This document shows, piece by piece, positions 20,080 through 30,236 of a stretch of 64,000 nucleotides of DNA. The position numbers were made by a program, and so were the translations under genes. The notes under the pieces are model-generated. The model was not told the DNA's origin. It saw only the letters and a program-made list of their open reading frames with translations, and made no database searches. The stretch covers positions 62,165 to 126,164 of the forward strand of contig NZ_MQUS01000025.1 in the NCBI RefSeq assembly GCF_001953885.1, in the 5' to 3' direction. The stretch is from Streptomyces sp. IMTB 2501 (GTDB lineage Bacteria > Actinomycetota > Actinomycetes > Streptomycetales > Streptomycetaceae). Each line of letters begins with the position of its first letter. The first letter of the stretch is position 1.

Positions 20080-21033
20080 ATGAGTGCAGACGTGTGGCTT
20101 CCCATCGCGCCGCAGGAGATCGAGGGGCTTCCCCAGGGGCCCCGGTACCTGTTCTGGGACGGCGGCGAGGACGGTGACCAGCCCTTTCCCGGCGACCCGG
20201 CGGACTGCGTCCTGTACGTGGTGCCGTACATGAAGCGAGGGCCGGTCAAGGTACGCCCGCTGGAGCGGCTGACCGGCGTCCGGGTCATCCAGACGCTGAC
20301 GGCGGGCGTCGACGACGTCACCGCGCGGCTCTCGGCCATCCGGCCGGGCGTCCAGCTGTGCAACGCGCGGGGGGTGCACGAGGCGAGCACCGCCGAACTC
20401 GCCCTCACCCTGACCCTCGCCTCCCTGCGCGGCATCCCCGGATTCGTCCGCGCCCAGCAACAGCAGCGCTGGGAGAGCGCGTTCCATCCCGCTCTCGCCG
20501 ACAAGAACGTCCTCATCGTCGGTTACGGCGCGATCGGCGCCGCCATCGAAGACCGGCTCACGCCCTTTGAACTCGCGCGGGTGGCGCGCGTCGCGCGCTC
20601 TGAGCGCACCACGGCGCGCGGTCCGGTGCACCCGCTCACCGAATTGCCCTCACTGCTTCCGGACGCCGACGTCGTGATCCTGTCCACGCCCTTGACGGAG
20701 GCGACGCGAGGGCTGGTGGACGCCGAATTCCTCGGGCGGATGAAGGACGGGGCGCTGCTGGTGAACGTGGCGCGCGGGCCCGTCGTCGACACCAAGGCGC
20801 TGCTCGCGGAGCTGGAGAACGGCCGTATCAGCGCGGCCCTGGACGTCACCGATCCCGAGCCGCTGCCGCCCGGACACCCGCTCTGGCAGGCCCCCGGCGT
20901 GCTCATCAGCCCCCATGTGGGCGGACCCTCCTCGGCCTTCCTGCCACGCGCCAAGCGGCTCCTCGTCGACCAGCTGACCCGGTTCGTGAATCACGAGCCC
21001 CTGCGCAACGTGGTCCTCACGACGGGCGCGTAA
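20080..21033 (+). CDS. D-isomer 2-hydroxyacid dehydrogenase family protein
   Basis: 317-aa NAD(P)-dependent dehydrogenase. The Rossmann motif is VLIVGYGAIGAAI. Catalytic residues are Arg in NVARGPVVD, Glu in VTDPEPLPPGHP and His in ISPHVGGPS. TAGVDDV matches the substrate-loop region. Its length and the lack of an ACT domain separate it from SerA in this window. It may act on glyoxylate, hydroxypyruvate or another 2-oxoacid. ATG 20080; divergent from the aldo/keto reductase. Confidence 0.9.
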   Translation: MSADVWLPIAPQEIEGLPQGPRYLFWDGGEDGDQPFPGDPADCVLYVVPYMKRGPVKVRPLERLTGVRVIQTLTAGVDDVTARLSAIRPGVQLCNARGVHEASTAELALTLTLASLRGIPGFVRAQQQQRWESAFHPALADKNVLIVGYGAIGAAIEDRLTPFELARVARVARSERTTARGPVHPLTELPSLLPDADVVILSTPLTEATRGLVDAEFLGRMKDGALLVNVARGPVVDTKALLAELENGRISAALDVTDPEPLPPGHPLWQAPGVLISPHVGGPSSAFLPRAKRLLVDQLTRFVNHEPLRNVVLTTGA

Positions 21034-21116
21034 ACCGGCTTTCGGCACCCTCCGCAACCCCCCGGACGCGGCCTGTACTTGCATCCCCGCTGGTCGTCAC
21101 GGAGCGTAGAGAAGCT

Positions 21117-24100
21117 ATGTCCCTGAGTGACGATCCTGGTGTATCGTCCCGACAGGGGCTGCGCCGCCGACGTACGGCGCCGGGGATGGACATTTCAGAT
21201 TTTGTGAGGGGGGCGACGGGCGATGCACGGCCTATGGACGAACGATCCGACGCGGCGGAGCCGCCGACGGCGGCCCTGGCGCACAGCCACGCGCAGGCGT
21301 GGCCACCACACCAGCCATCACCAGCGGAGGCACAGCGCCCGCAGGAGGCACACGCACCCAGCGCACCGGGACCGTCGGGACCCGGGAGCGGCGCGGACCG
21401 GGAGGCCCCGGTGAGCGCGCCGCCCTCGATGACGACCGCCCTCGACGGAGCGGTGCGCGCACCGCTCCCGCAGCAGGCGCCGCCGCCCGGCCGGCCGGCC
21501 GCCGACGAGGGCACCCGCACGGTGGAGCAACTCGTTCTCGCCACGGTCTGCGCAGCCTACGCCGTCGGGGCCGCGTTCGACTGGGGTACGGGCGAAATGG
21601 CGCTGATCATGGGCGACTTCGGGCTGAGCGCCGCGGCGGGCACCGCCGCCGTCTCATGCTTCCTGTACGCCCGCAATCCGCGCATCCGCTTCCGCTCGGC
21701 CTGGTTGCTGTTCGCCCTCTCCTCGACGATGGCGGCCCTCGGCAACGCGGTCTGGGGGTGGTACGAGGTGGTCCTCGGACGGCCCGTGCCCAGCCCCTCC
21801 TACGCCGACCTGTTCTTCCTGTGCTTCGCGCCGCCCGCCATCGTGGGGCTGCTGGTGCTCGCCAAACGGCCGGTGACCAAGGCCGGCTGGATCTGCCTGG
21901 GGCTCGACGCCTGGCTGATCGGCGGCTCGCTGCTCACGCTGTCGTGGAGCCTCGCGCTCGCCCAGGCGGCCCGGTTCGACGGCCCGAGCGTGGCGCACAC
22001 CGCGCTGTCGCTGGCGTACCCGCTGCTCGACATCGCGCTCGTCAGCATGGTGCTCGCGCTGCACTTCCGCCGCGCCCCGGGCAACCGCACCGCGGTGAAC
22101 ACGGCGATCGGCGCACTCGCGCTGACCGTCATGTGCGACGCGCTGTTCACCTCGCCGCTGCTGCACAGCAGCTACCGCTCCGGTCAGCTGCTGGACGCCG
22201 GCTGGTTCGCCGGTTCGCTGCTGCTCGCCTACGCCCCCTGGGCCGTACCGCGCGGCAAGGGCGCGCAGGAGGCGCACGCACCGGACGGGCACACGCGCGT
22301 GGTCCACGAGCACCTGCCCGGACAGCGCGGCACGGGTCACCAGCACACGTCCGTGCCCGCCCCGGGAGGTGAGCACAGCCGGTATCCGGCCGGCCGCCCG
22401 CTCACCGGCTCCATCGCCGCGCTCACCCCGTACCTCGCCGCCGCAGTGTGCACCCTGGGCATCCTGTACAACGTCCTCAACGGCCGCCGACCCGACCACG
22501 TGGTCCTCATCACCGCGGGCGCCGTCGTGCTCGCACTCGTCATCCGGCAGGGCATCATGCTGCTGGACAACATCACACTCACCCAGGAACTGGCACAGAA
22601 GGAGAACCACTTCCGCTCCCTGGTGCAGGGCTCCAGCGACGTGATCATGATCGCGGCGCCCAACGGCATCCTGCGCTACGTCTCCCCGGCCGCCGCCGGG
22701 GTCTACGGCCGGCCCGCCGAGGAACTCGTGGGCGGGGAGCTGGCCAGTCTGATCCACCCGGAGGATCTGGGCTGCGTGGTGCACGAGGTGCGCCGCTTCC
22801 TCGCCGCCAGTCCGCTGGAGGAACCCACCACCCGTATCGAGTGCCGCTTCCGGTCCGGTGACGGCGGCTGGCTCAACGTGGAGTCGACCGTCAACCGCCA
22901 CCACGGCGGCCTGATCTTCAACAGCCGGGACGTGACCGAACGGGTGCGTCTGCAGGCGCAGTTGCAGCACAACGCCGAGCACGACCCGCTGACCGACCTG
23001 CCCAACCGCGCCCTGTTCACCCGGCGCGTGCAGCAGGCCCTGTCCGGCCGCCGGGCCACCGACCGGGGCACCGCGCTGCGCAACACGGCGGTGCTCTTCA
23101 TCGACCTGGACGGCTTCAAGGCCGTCAACGACACGATCGGGCACCAGGCCGGGGACGAACTGCTCGTCCAGGCCGCCCGCAGACTCCAGGACGCGGTCCG
23201 GCAGGGGGACACCGCCTCCCGGCTGGGCGGCGACGAGTTCGCGGCCCTGATCGTCGGGGACGGCACCCGAGACCGTGCCGCCCGGGAGCGGAACATCCTG
23301 GAGCTGGCCGAACGCCTGAGGGTGACCCTCTCCCAGCCGTACCCGATCGACGGCAACGATGTCCGGGTCAACGCCTCCATCGGCGTCGCCTTCGCCGAAC
23401 CGGGCCTCGGCGCGGGCGAGCTGCTGCGCAACGCCGACCTGGCGATGTACCGCGCGAAAGCGGCCGGAAAGGGCCGGGTCGAGCTGTACAAGCCGCAGAT
23501 GCAGCAGGACGTCGTACGCAAGGCGGAGCTGGCCACGCGGCTGCGCGCCGCGCTGCACGACGGCGAGTTCGCCCTGCTGCACCAGCCGGTGGTGAGCCTC
23601 GACGGCGGCCGGATCACGGCGGTCTCGACGCAGGCGCGCTGGCGCTCCTCGCAGGGGGTGCTGTTCACCCCGGCGGAGTTCCTGCGGGTGGCCGAGGACG
23701 GCGACAAGACCGCCGAACTGGACCGCTGGATCCTGCAGGAGGCCGTCGAGCAGGCCGCCGAGCGGGCGGCCACCGGGGTCGTCGTCCCGGTGACAGTACG
23801 GATGAACGCCCGGCGGCTGCTGGACCGCTCCATGCCGCTGGGCTCGGTGGAGGCGCTGCTGACCCGGCATGGGCTGCCGCCCGGCGCGCTGGTCGTCGAG
23901 CTGTCCGAGACCGACCCGCGGATCTCCCTGGACGAGCTGGAGCGCCGGCTGGCCGCGCTCAGCCGGCTCGGGGTGCGGATCGCGCTGGACGGCTTCGGCA
24001 GCGGCCACGCGGCCATCACGGCCCTCAGAAGGCTCCCCGTCGACATCCTGAAGCTCGACCGCAGTCTGGTCGAGGGAGTCGTGGAGTCCGCGCGACTGCA

Positions 24101-24440
24101 CAAGATCACCAGTGGTCTGCTGCGGATCGCCGGGGATCTCGGGCTGCAGTCCATGGCCGACGGTGTGGACCTGCCGGAGCAGGTGGTCGCGCTGCGCGCG
24201 ATGGGCTGCACACACGGGCAGGGCATGGCGTTCGCCGGACCACTGGACGAGTACCGGCTGCGCCGGGCGCTGGGAACCGGCCACTATCCGGTGCCGCACG
24301 CCCCGGCGGAACCGGCGTTCGCCGGCAGTCTCAGGGAGCCGCAGGGGCGCGCGGGGGTGTACACAGGGGGTGTACCCGCTGTCCTGGGAGGCGGTAGTGC
24401 CCTGCGTTCACATTCTGAGACTCCTGTCCCACCCACTTGA
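21117..24440 (+). CDS. membrane PAS-GGDEF-(degenerate EAL) cyclic-di-GMP protein
   Basis: 1107-aa multidomain signalling protein. Residues about 1-130 are polar and low complexity; about 135-470 contain some nine hydrophobic helices. A PAS domain follows (FRSLVQGSSDVIMI...IHPEDLG), then GGDEF with RLGGDEFAALI, DLDGFKAVND and an intact RxxD product-inhibition site (RQGD five residues before GGDEF). The EAL domain is degenerate: EAL is replaced by STQ, DDFGTG by DGFGSG, and AEGVE by ADGVD. A cyclase or c-di-GMP-binding sensor is therefore likely, not a phosphodiesterase. ATG 21117 follows GAGAAG. From memory this sits where SCO5511 is in S. coelicolor. Its 3' end touches the ilvB leader. Confidence 0.9.
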   Translation: MSLSDDPGVSSRQGLRRRRTAPGMDISDFVRGATGDARPMDERSDAAEPPTAALAHSHAQAWPPHQPSPAEAQRPQEAHAPSAPGPSGPGSGADREAPVSAPPSMTTALDGAVRAPLPQQAPPPGRPAADEGTRTVEQLVLATVCAAYAVGAAFDWGTGEMALIMGDFGLSAAAGTAAVSCFLYARNPRIRFRSAWLLFALSSTMAALGNAVWGWYEVVLGRPVPSPSYADLFFLCFAPPAIVGLLVLAKRPVTKAGWICLGLDAWLIGGSLLTLSWSLALAQAARFDGPSVAHTALSLAYPLLDIALVSMVLALHFRRAPGNRTAVNTAIGALALTVMCDALFTSPLLHSSYRSGQLLDAGWFAGSLLLAYAPWAVPRGKGAQEAHAPDGHTRVVHEHLPGQRGTGHQHTSVPAPGGEHSRYPAGRPLTGSIAALTPYLAAAVCTLGILYNVLNGRRPDHVVLITAGAVVLALVIRQGIMLLDNITLTQELAQKENHFRSLVQGSSDVIMIAAPNGILRYVSPAAAGVYGRPAEELVGGELASLIHPEDLGCVVHEVRRFLAASPLEEPTTRIECRFRSGDGGWLNVESTVNRHHGGLIFNSRDVTERVRLQAQLQHNAEHDPLTDLPNRALFTRRVQQALSGRRATDRGTALRNTAVLFIDLDGFKAVNDTIGHQAGDELLVQAARRLQDAVRQGDTASRLGGDEFAALIVGDGTRDRAARERNILELAERLRVTLSQPYPIDGNDVRVNASIGVAFAEPGLGAGELLRNADLAMYRAKAAGKGRVELYKPQMQQDVVRKAELATRLRAALHDGEFALLHQPVVSLDGGRITAVSTQARWRSSQGVLFTPAEFLRVAEDGDKTAELDRWILQEAVEQAAERAATGVVVPVTVRMNARRLLDRSMPLGSVEALLTRHGLPPGALVVELSETDPRISLDELERRLAALSRLGVRIALDGFGSGHAAITALRRLPVDILKLDRSLVEGVVESARLHKITSGLLRIAGDLGLQSMADGVDLPEQVVALRAMGCTHGQGMAFAGPLDEYRLRRALGTGHYPVPHAPAEPAFAGSLREPQGRAGVYTGGVPAVLGGGSALRSHSETPVPPT

Positions 24441-24473
24441 CACCTGGTGCGCGTCAGGGGGAGGGTCAGTGCC

Positions 24474-24515
24474 ATGCGCACCCGAATTCTCGTACTTGGA
24501 CAGCGCGTCGGCTGA
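24474..24515 (+). CDS. ilvB leader peptide (13 aa)
   Basis: Short ORF MRTRILVLGQRVG. Five of thirteen residues are Ile, Leu or Val, and several use codons rare in Streptomyces (ATT, GTA, CTT), so ribosome stalling would report branched-chain aminoacyl-tRNA. GGGGGAGGG stands 8 nt upstream, but if the -35/-10 noted above are right the mRNA could begin at this ATG. Confidence 0.75.
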   Translation: MRTRILVLGQRVG

Positions 24516-24569
24516 GCTGGGACCCACCGGAGGGCGATCCGGAATCCCCAGCGACCACACCGGCGCGCT

Positions 24570-24603
24570 CCCCTCGCTTGCCCTACGGCACGAGGGGTTT
24601 TTT
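24570..24603 (+). terminator. attenuator terminator upstream of ilvB
   Basis: CCCCTCG (24570-24576) pairs with CGAGGGG (24591-24597), with an inner TGCC/GGCA stem and CTAC loop, followed by TTTTTT (24598-24603). Real U-runs are unusual in this genome, which marks it as a functional intrinsic terminator. Confidence 0.85.
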
Positions 24604-24683
24604 GTTGCATGAGTGCCTCTCGTGCAGCGCTTGAGCTCCGTACAAACCTCGCAAAAACCCTCAGCATCGAGAAGAGAATGCCG

Positions 24684-26531
24684 ATGACCGAGCAGGCCAC
24701 CGGGGCCCATCCGCAGCCGCGGCCCCGATCCGGAGGACAGCAGTCCGCCCCCGTCGAGCACGTCACGGGTGCGCAGTCCCTCATCCGCTCCCTTGAGGAG
24801 GTCGGCGCTGAGACGGTATTCGGTATCCCCGGCGGTGCGATCCTGCCGGCGTACGACCCGCTGATGGACTCCACCCGGGTGCGCCACGTCCTGGTCCGCC
24901 ATGAGCAGGGCGCCGGCCACGCGGCCACCGGCTATGCGCAGGCCACCGGCAAGGTCGGCGTGTGCATGGCGACGAGCGGTCCGGGCGCCACCAACCTGGT
25001 CACGCCGATCGCGGACGCCCACATGGACTCCGTGCCGCTGGTCGCGATCACCGGTCAGGTCGCCTCGAAGTCGATCGGCACGGACGCCTTCCAGGAGGCG
25101 GACATCGTCGGCATCACGATGCCGATCACCAAGCACAACTTCCTCGTCACCAAGGCCGAGGACATCCCCCGGGTCATCGCGCAGGCGTTCCACATCGCCT
25201 CCACCGGCCGCCCGGGCCCGGTCCTGGTCGACATCGCCAAGGACGCCCTCCAGGCGAAGACCACCTTCTCCTGGCCGCCCACCATGGACCTGCCCGGCTA
25301 CCGCCCGGTGACCAAGCCGCACGCCAAGCAGATCCGCGAGGCGGCCAAGCTGATCACCTCCGCCAGGCGGCCCGTCCTCTACGTCGGCGGCGGCGTCCTC
25401 AAGGCGCAGGCCACCGCCGAGCTGAAGGTCCTCGCCGAACTCACCGGAGCGCCCGTCACCACCACCCTGATGGCGCTCGGCGCGTTCCCCGACAGCCACC
25501 CGCTGCACGTGGGAATGCCGGGCATGCACGGTGCGGTCACCGCCGTCACCGCGCTGCAGAAGGCCGACCTGATCGTCGCCCTCGGCGCCCGCTTCGACGA
25601 CCGCGTCACCGGCAAGCTGGACAGCTTCGCCCCGTACGCCAAGATCGTCCACGCCGACATCGACCCGGCCGAGATCGGCAAGAACCGCGCCGCCGACGTG
25701 CCGATCGTCGGTGACGCCCGCGAGGTCATCGCCGACCTGGTCCAGGCCGTGCAGAAGGAGCACAGCGAGGGCCACAAGGGCGACTACACCGCCTGGTGGA
25801 GCGACCTGAACCGCTGGCGCGAGACCTACCCGCTCGGCTACGACCAGCCCGAGGACGGCTCGCTGTCCCCCCAGCAGGTCATCGAGCGCGTCGGGCAGCT
25901 CGCGCCCGAGGGCACGATCTTCGCCGCTGGCGTCGGCCAGCACCAGATGTGGTCGGCGCACTTCATCCAGTACGAGAAGCCCGCCACCTGGCTCAACTCC
26001 GGCGGTGCCGGAACCATGGGCTACGCGGTCCCGGCCGCGATGGGCGCCAAGGCCGGACAGCCGGACCGGACGGTCTGGGCGATCGACGGCGACGGCTGCT
26101 TCCAGATGACCAACCAGGAACTGACCACCTGCGCCCTGAACAACATCCCGATCAAGGTCGCCATCATCAACAACGGCGCTCTCGGGATGGTCCGCCAGTG
26201 GCAGACCCTGTTCTACAACCAGCGCTACTCCAACACCGTGCTGCACAGCGGTCCGGAGGACATCAACCCGGAGGCCAAGGGCACGCGCGTGCCGGACTTC
26301 GTGAAGCTGTCCGAGGCGATGGGCTGTGTGGGCCTGCGCTGCGAGCGCCCGGAGGACCTGGACAAGGTCATCGAGGAGGCGAACTCCATCAACGACCGCC
26401 CGGTCGTCATCGACTTCATCGTCCACGAGGACGCGATGGTGTGGCCGATGGTCGCCGCCGGCACCTCCAACGACGAGATCATGGCCGCCCGGGACGTCCG
26501 CCCCGACTTCGGCGACAACGAAGACGACTGA
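24684..26531 (+). CDS. ilvB: acetolactate synthase large (catalytic) subunit
   Basis: 615-aa ThDP-, FAD- and Mg-dependent enzyme that makes acetolactate and acetohydroxybutyrate, the first common step of Val, Leu and Ile synthesis. Seen: the ThDP glutamate region [29 protein letters not shown], the FAD segment ([20 protein letters not shown]) and the ThDP-binding motif [12 protein letters not shown]...[15 protein letters not shown] 24684 (MTEQATGAH) follows GAGAAGAGA; ATGs at 24678 and 24609 are in frame but worse placed. First gene of ilvBNC; expression is probably set by the upstream attenuator. Confidence 0.97.
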   Translation: MTEQATGAHPQPRPRSGGQQSAPVEHVTGAQSLIRSLEEVGAETVFGIPGGAILPAYDPLMDSTRVRHVLVRHEQGAGHAATGYAQATGKVGVCMATSGPGATNLVTPIADAHMDSVPLVAITGQVASKSIGTDAFQEADIVGITMPITKHNFLVTKAEDIPRVIAQAFHIASTGRPGPVLVDIAKDALQAKTTFSWPPTMDLPGYRPVTKPHAKQIREAAKLITSARRPVLYVGGGVLKAQATAELKVLAELTGAPVTTTLMALGAFPDSHPLHVGMPGMHGAVTAVTALQKADLIVALGARFDDRVTGKLDSFAPYAKIVHADIDPAEIGKNRAADVPIVGDAREVIADLVQAVQKEHSEGHKGDYTAWWSDLNRWRETYPLGYDQPEDGSLSPQQVIERVGQLAPEGTIFAAGVGQHQMWSAHFIQYEKPATWLNSGGAGTMGYAVPAAMGAKAGQPDRTVWAIDGDGCFQMTNQELTTCALNNIPIKVAIINNGALGMVRQWQTLFYNQRYSNTVLHSGPEDINPEAKGTRVPDFVKLSEAMGCVGLRCERPEDLDKVIEEANSINDRPVVIDFIVHEDAMVWPMVAAGTSNDEIMAARDVRPDFGDNEDD

Positions 26532-26552
26532 GCGAGAGAGACGTAAAAGACC

Positions 26553-27059
26553 ATGTCCAAGCACACGCTCTCCGTCCTGGTGGAGAACACGCCGGGCATC
26601 CTCGCCCGGATCGCCGCCCTGTTCTCGCGGCGCGGCTTCAACATCGACTCGCTCGCGGTCGGCGTCACCGAGCACCCCGACATCTCCCGCATCACCATCG
26701 TGGTGGGCGTCGAGGATCTGCCGCTGGAGCAGGTGACCAAGCAGCTCAACAAGCTCGTCAACGTGCTGAAGATCGTCGAGCTGGAGCCCGGTCAGGCCGT
26801 GCAGCGTGAACTCGTCCTGGTGAAGGTCCGCGCCGACAACGAGACCCGCTCCCAGATCGTCGAGATCGTCCAGCTGTTCCGCGCCAAGACCGTCGACGTC
26901 TCCCCGGAGGCCGTCACGATCGAGGCCACCGGATCGAGTGACAAGCTGTCCGCCATGCTCAAGATGCTGGAGCCGTTCGGCATCAAGGAGCTGGTGCAGT
27001 CCGGCACGATCGCGATCGGCCGCGGCGCCCGCTCGATCACCGACCGGTCGCTGCGCGCG

Positions 27060-27077
<18 letters not shown>
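26553..27077 (+). CDS. ilvN: acetolactate synthase small regulatory subunit
   Basis: 174-aa subunit that raises IlvB activity and confers valine feedback inhibition. The N-terminal ACT domain (HTLSVLVENTPGILARIAAL ... RRGFNIDSLAVG) is followed by the second ACT-like half (RELVLVKVRADNETRSQIVE). ATG 26553 lies 21 bp after ilvB. The last 18 bases are also the first part of a five-copy 25-bp tandem repeat that continues downstream. Confidence 0.97.
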
Positions 27078-28296
<1,219 letters not shown>

Positions 28297-28307
28297 GCCT
28301 CACGTCA

Positions 28308-28336
28308 GGGGGCCGGGGCAGACTGCTCCGGCCCCC
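28308..28336 (+). terminator. terminator after ilvC
   Basis: GGGGGCCGG (28308-28316) pairs perfectly with CCGGCCCCC (28328-28336). Confidence 0.8.
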
Positions 28337-28538
28337 GTCGTCCATCTGTTGTCCACCCCGTCCAGCACCGGACGGGTGATCCTTCCGCAGAGGCGCAAGA
28401 CGACCACCGCCGCGCCACTACACTGCTGCACAACACGCGTCAGGCCCACAGCGTCGTGCGTCTTCCGCGGCTAGCCCCTCCTCCGCCTGCGGCCGTCGGG
28501 ACGGCCGTCCGCATGCTCTGGACTTGTGAGGACCTCAC

Positions 28539-30128
28539 GTGAGCTCGAAACCCGTCGTACTCATCGCTGAAGAGCTGTCGCCCGCGACCGTGGACGCACT
28601 CGGCCCGGACTTCGAGATCCGGCACACCAACGGAGCGGACCGAGCCGAACTGCTCCCTGCCATCGCCGATGTCGACGCGATCCTGATCCGTTCTGCCACC
28701 AAGGTCGACGCCGAGGCGGTCGCCGCGGCGAAGAAGCTCAAGGTCGTCGCCCGCGCCGGCGTCGGCCTGGACAACGTCGACGTCTCCGCCGCCACCAAGG
28801 CCGGCGTGATGGTCGTCAACGCCCCGACCTCCAACATCGTGACCGCCGCCGAGCTGGCCTGCGGTCTGATCCTCTCCACCGCCCGCAACATCCCGCAGGC
28901 CAACTCCGCGCTGAAGAACGGCGAGTGGAAGCGCAGCAAGTACACGGGCGTTGAGCTGGCCGAGAAGACCCTCGGCGTCGTCGGCCTCGGCCGCATCGGC
29001 GCCCTGGTCGCCCAGCGGATGTCCGCCTTCGGCATGAAGGTCGTCGCCTACGACCCCTATGTGCAGCCCGCGCGAGCCGCGCAGATGGGCGTCAAGGTGC
29101 TGTCCCTGGACGAGCTGCTGGAGGTCTCCGACTTCATCACCGTCCACCTGCCCAAGACCCCCGAGACCCTCGGCCTCATCGGCGACGAGGCGCTGCGCAA
29201 GGTCAAGCCGGGCGTGCGCATCGTCAACGCCGCGCGCGGTGGCATCGTCGACGAGGAGGCGCTGTACGCGGCGCTGAAGGAGGGCCGGGTCGCCGGCGCC
29301 GGCCTCGACGTGTACGCCAAGGAGCCGTGCACCGACTCCCCGCTGTTCGAGCTGGACCAGGTCGTCTGCACCCCGCACCTCGGTGCCTCCACGGACGAGG
29401 CCCAGGAGAAGGCCGGTATCGCCGTCGCCAAGTCGGTGCGCCTCGCGCTCGCCGGTGAGCTGGTGCCGGACGCGGTGAACGTCCAGGGCGGTGTCATCGC
29501 CGAGGACGTCAAGCCCGGTCTGCCGCTCGCCGAGCGCCTCGGCCGTATCTTCACGGCGCTCGCCGGCGAGGTCGCCCACCGCCTCGACGTCGAGGTCTAC
29601 GGCGAGATCACCCAGCACGACGTGAAGGTGCTGGAGCTGTCCGCGCTCAAGGGCGTTTTCGAGGATGTCGTCGACGAGACGGTGTCGTACGTCAACGCGC
29701 CGCTGTTCGCGCAGGAGCGCGGCGTCGAGGTGCGGCTGACCACCAGCTCCGAGGCGAACGAGCACCGCAACGTCGTCACCGTGCGCGGCACCCTCGCCGG
29801 CGGCGAGGAGGTGTCGGTCTCCGGCACGCTGGCCGGCCCGAAGCATGTGCAGAAGATCGTCGCGGTCGGCGACTACGACGTCGACCTGGCGCTCGCCGAC
29901 CACATGGTCGTCCTGCGCTACGAGGACCGTCCCGGTGTCGTCGGCACCGTCGGCCGCATCCTCGGCGAGGCGGGCATCAACATCGCCGGCATGCAGGTCG
30001 CCCGCGCGGCGGTGGGCGGAGAGGCGCTGGCAGTTCTCACCGTGGACGACACGGTTGCCTCCGGCGTGCTGGCCGAGGTCGCCGCGGAGATCGGGGCGAC
30101 GTCCGCGCGCTCGGTGAACCTGGTCTGA
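28539..30128 (+). CDS. serA: D-3-phosphoglycerate dehydrogenase
   Basis: 529-aa first enzyme of serine synthesis, oxidising 3-phosphoglycerate with NAD+. Domains in order: substrate/NAD domains (VVARAGVGLDNVDV; Rossmann GVVGLGRIGALVA; catalytic Arg in NAARGGIVDEEAL, Glu in DVYAKEPCTD, His in TPHLGAST), an allosteric ASB domain (about 315-450) and a C-terminal ACT domain (RYEDRPGVVGTVGRILGEAG). This is the long type I form found in actinobacteria. GTG 28539 with GAGG 6-9 nt upstream. A TACACT -10-like hexamer at 28419-28424 may mark its own promoter, since a terminator separates it from ilvC. Confidence 0.97.
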   Translation: MSSKPVVLIAEELSPATVDALGPDFEIRHTNGADRAELLPAIADVDAILIRSATKVDAEAVAAAKKLKVVARAGVGLDNVDVSAATKAGVMVVNAPTSNIVTAAELACGLILSTARNIPQANSALKNGEWKRSKYTGVELAEKTLGVVGLGRIGALVAQRMSAFGMKVVAYDPYVQPARAAQMGVKVLSLDELLEVSDFITVHLPKTPETLGLIGDEALRKVKPGVRIVNAARGGIVDEEALYAALKEGRVAGAGLDVYAKEPCTDSPLFELDQVVCTPHLGASTDEAQEKAGIAVAKSVRLALAGELVPDAVNVQGGVIAEDVKPGLPLAERLGRIFTALAGEVAHRLDVEVYGEITQHDVKVLELSALKGVFEDVVDETVSYVNAPLFAQERGVEVRLTTSSEANEHRNVVTVRGTLAGGEEVSVSGTLAGPKHVQKIVAVGDYDVDLALADHMVVLRYEDRPGVVGTVGRILGEAGINIAGMQVARAAVGGEALAVLTVDDTVASGVLAEVAAEIGATSARSVNLV

Positions 30129-30190
30129 GGCTGGCCTCTGGGGGCTGCTGCCCCAGGCCCCCGCATCGGCCCTGAACGGGCCTTGTCCTC

Positions 30191-30230
30191 AAACGCCGGA
30201 CGGGCTGGTTTTGCCCGTCCGGCGTTTTTT
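30191..30230. terminator. bidirectional terminator between serA and the MFS gene
   Basis: AAACGCCGGACGGGC (30191-30205) pairs with GCCCGTCCGGCGTTT (30213-30227) around a 7-nt loop, with A and T runs on the two sides. It can serve both convergent genes. Confidence 0.92.
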
Positions 30231-30236
30231 CGTGCC

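Larger units (their letters stand above)
24437..24603 (+). promoter_or_regulatory. ilvB leader: promoter, leader peptide and attenuator
   Basis: Transcription-attenuation region in front of ilvBNC. A consensus -35 TTGACA lies at 24437-24442 and overlaps the preceding stop codon; GAGGGT at 24461-24466 (18-bp spacing) is a possible -10. Then come a 13-codon leader ORF (24474-24515), a stem-loop GCTGGG/CCCAGC with inner CCGGA/TCCGG (24516-24552), and a U-tailed terminator (24570-24603). Classical leader-peptide attenuation of ilvB has been proposed for actinobacteria. The antiterminator pairing is not resolved here. Confidence 0.75.

Noticed and set aside
24441-24683. T-box or riboswitch upstream of ilvB
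   Set aside because: No T-box specifier or antiterminator bulge seen; a leader ORF with branched-chain codons explains the terminator better.
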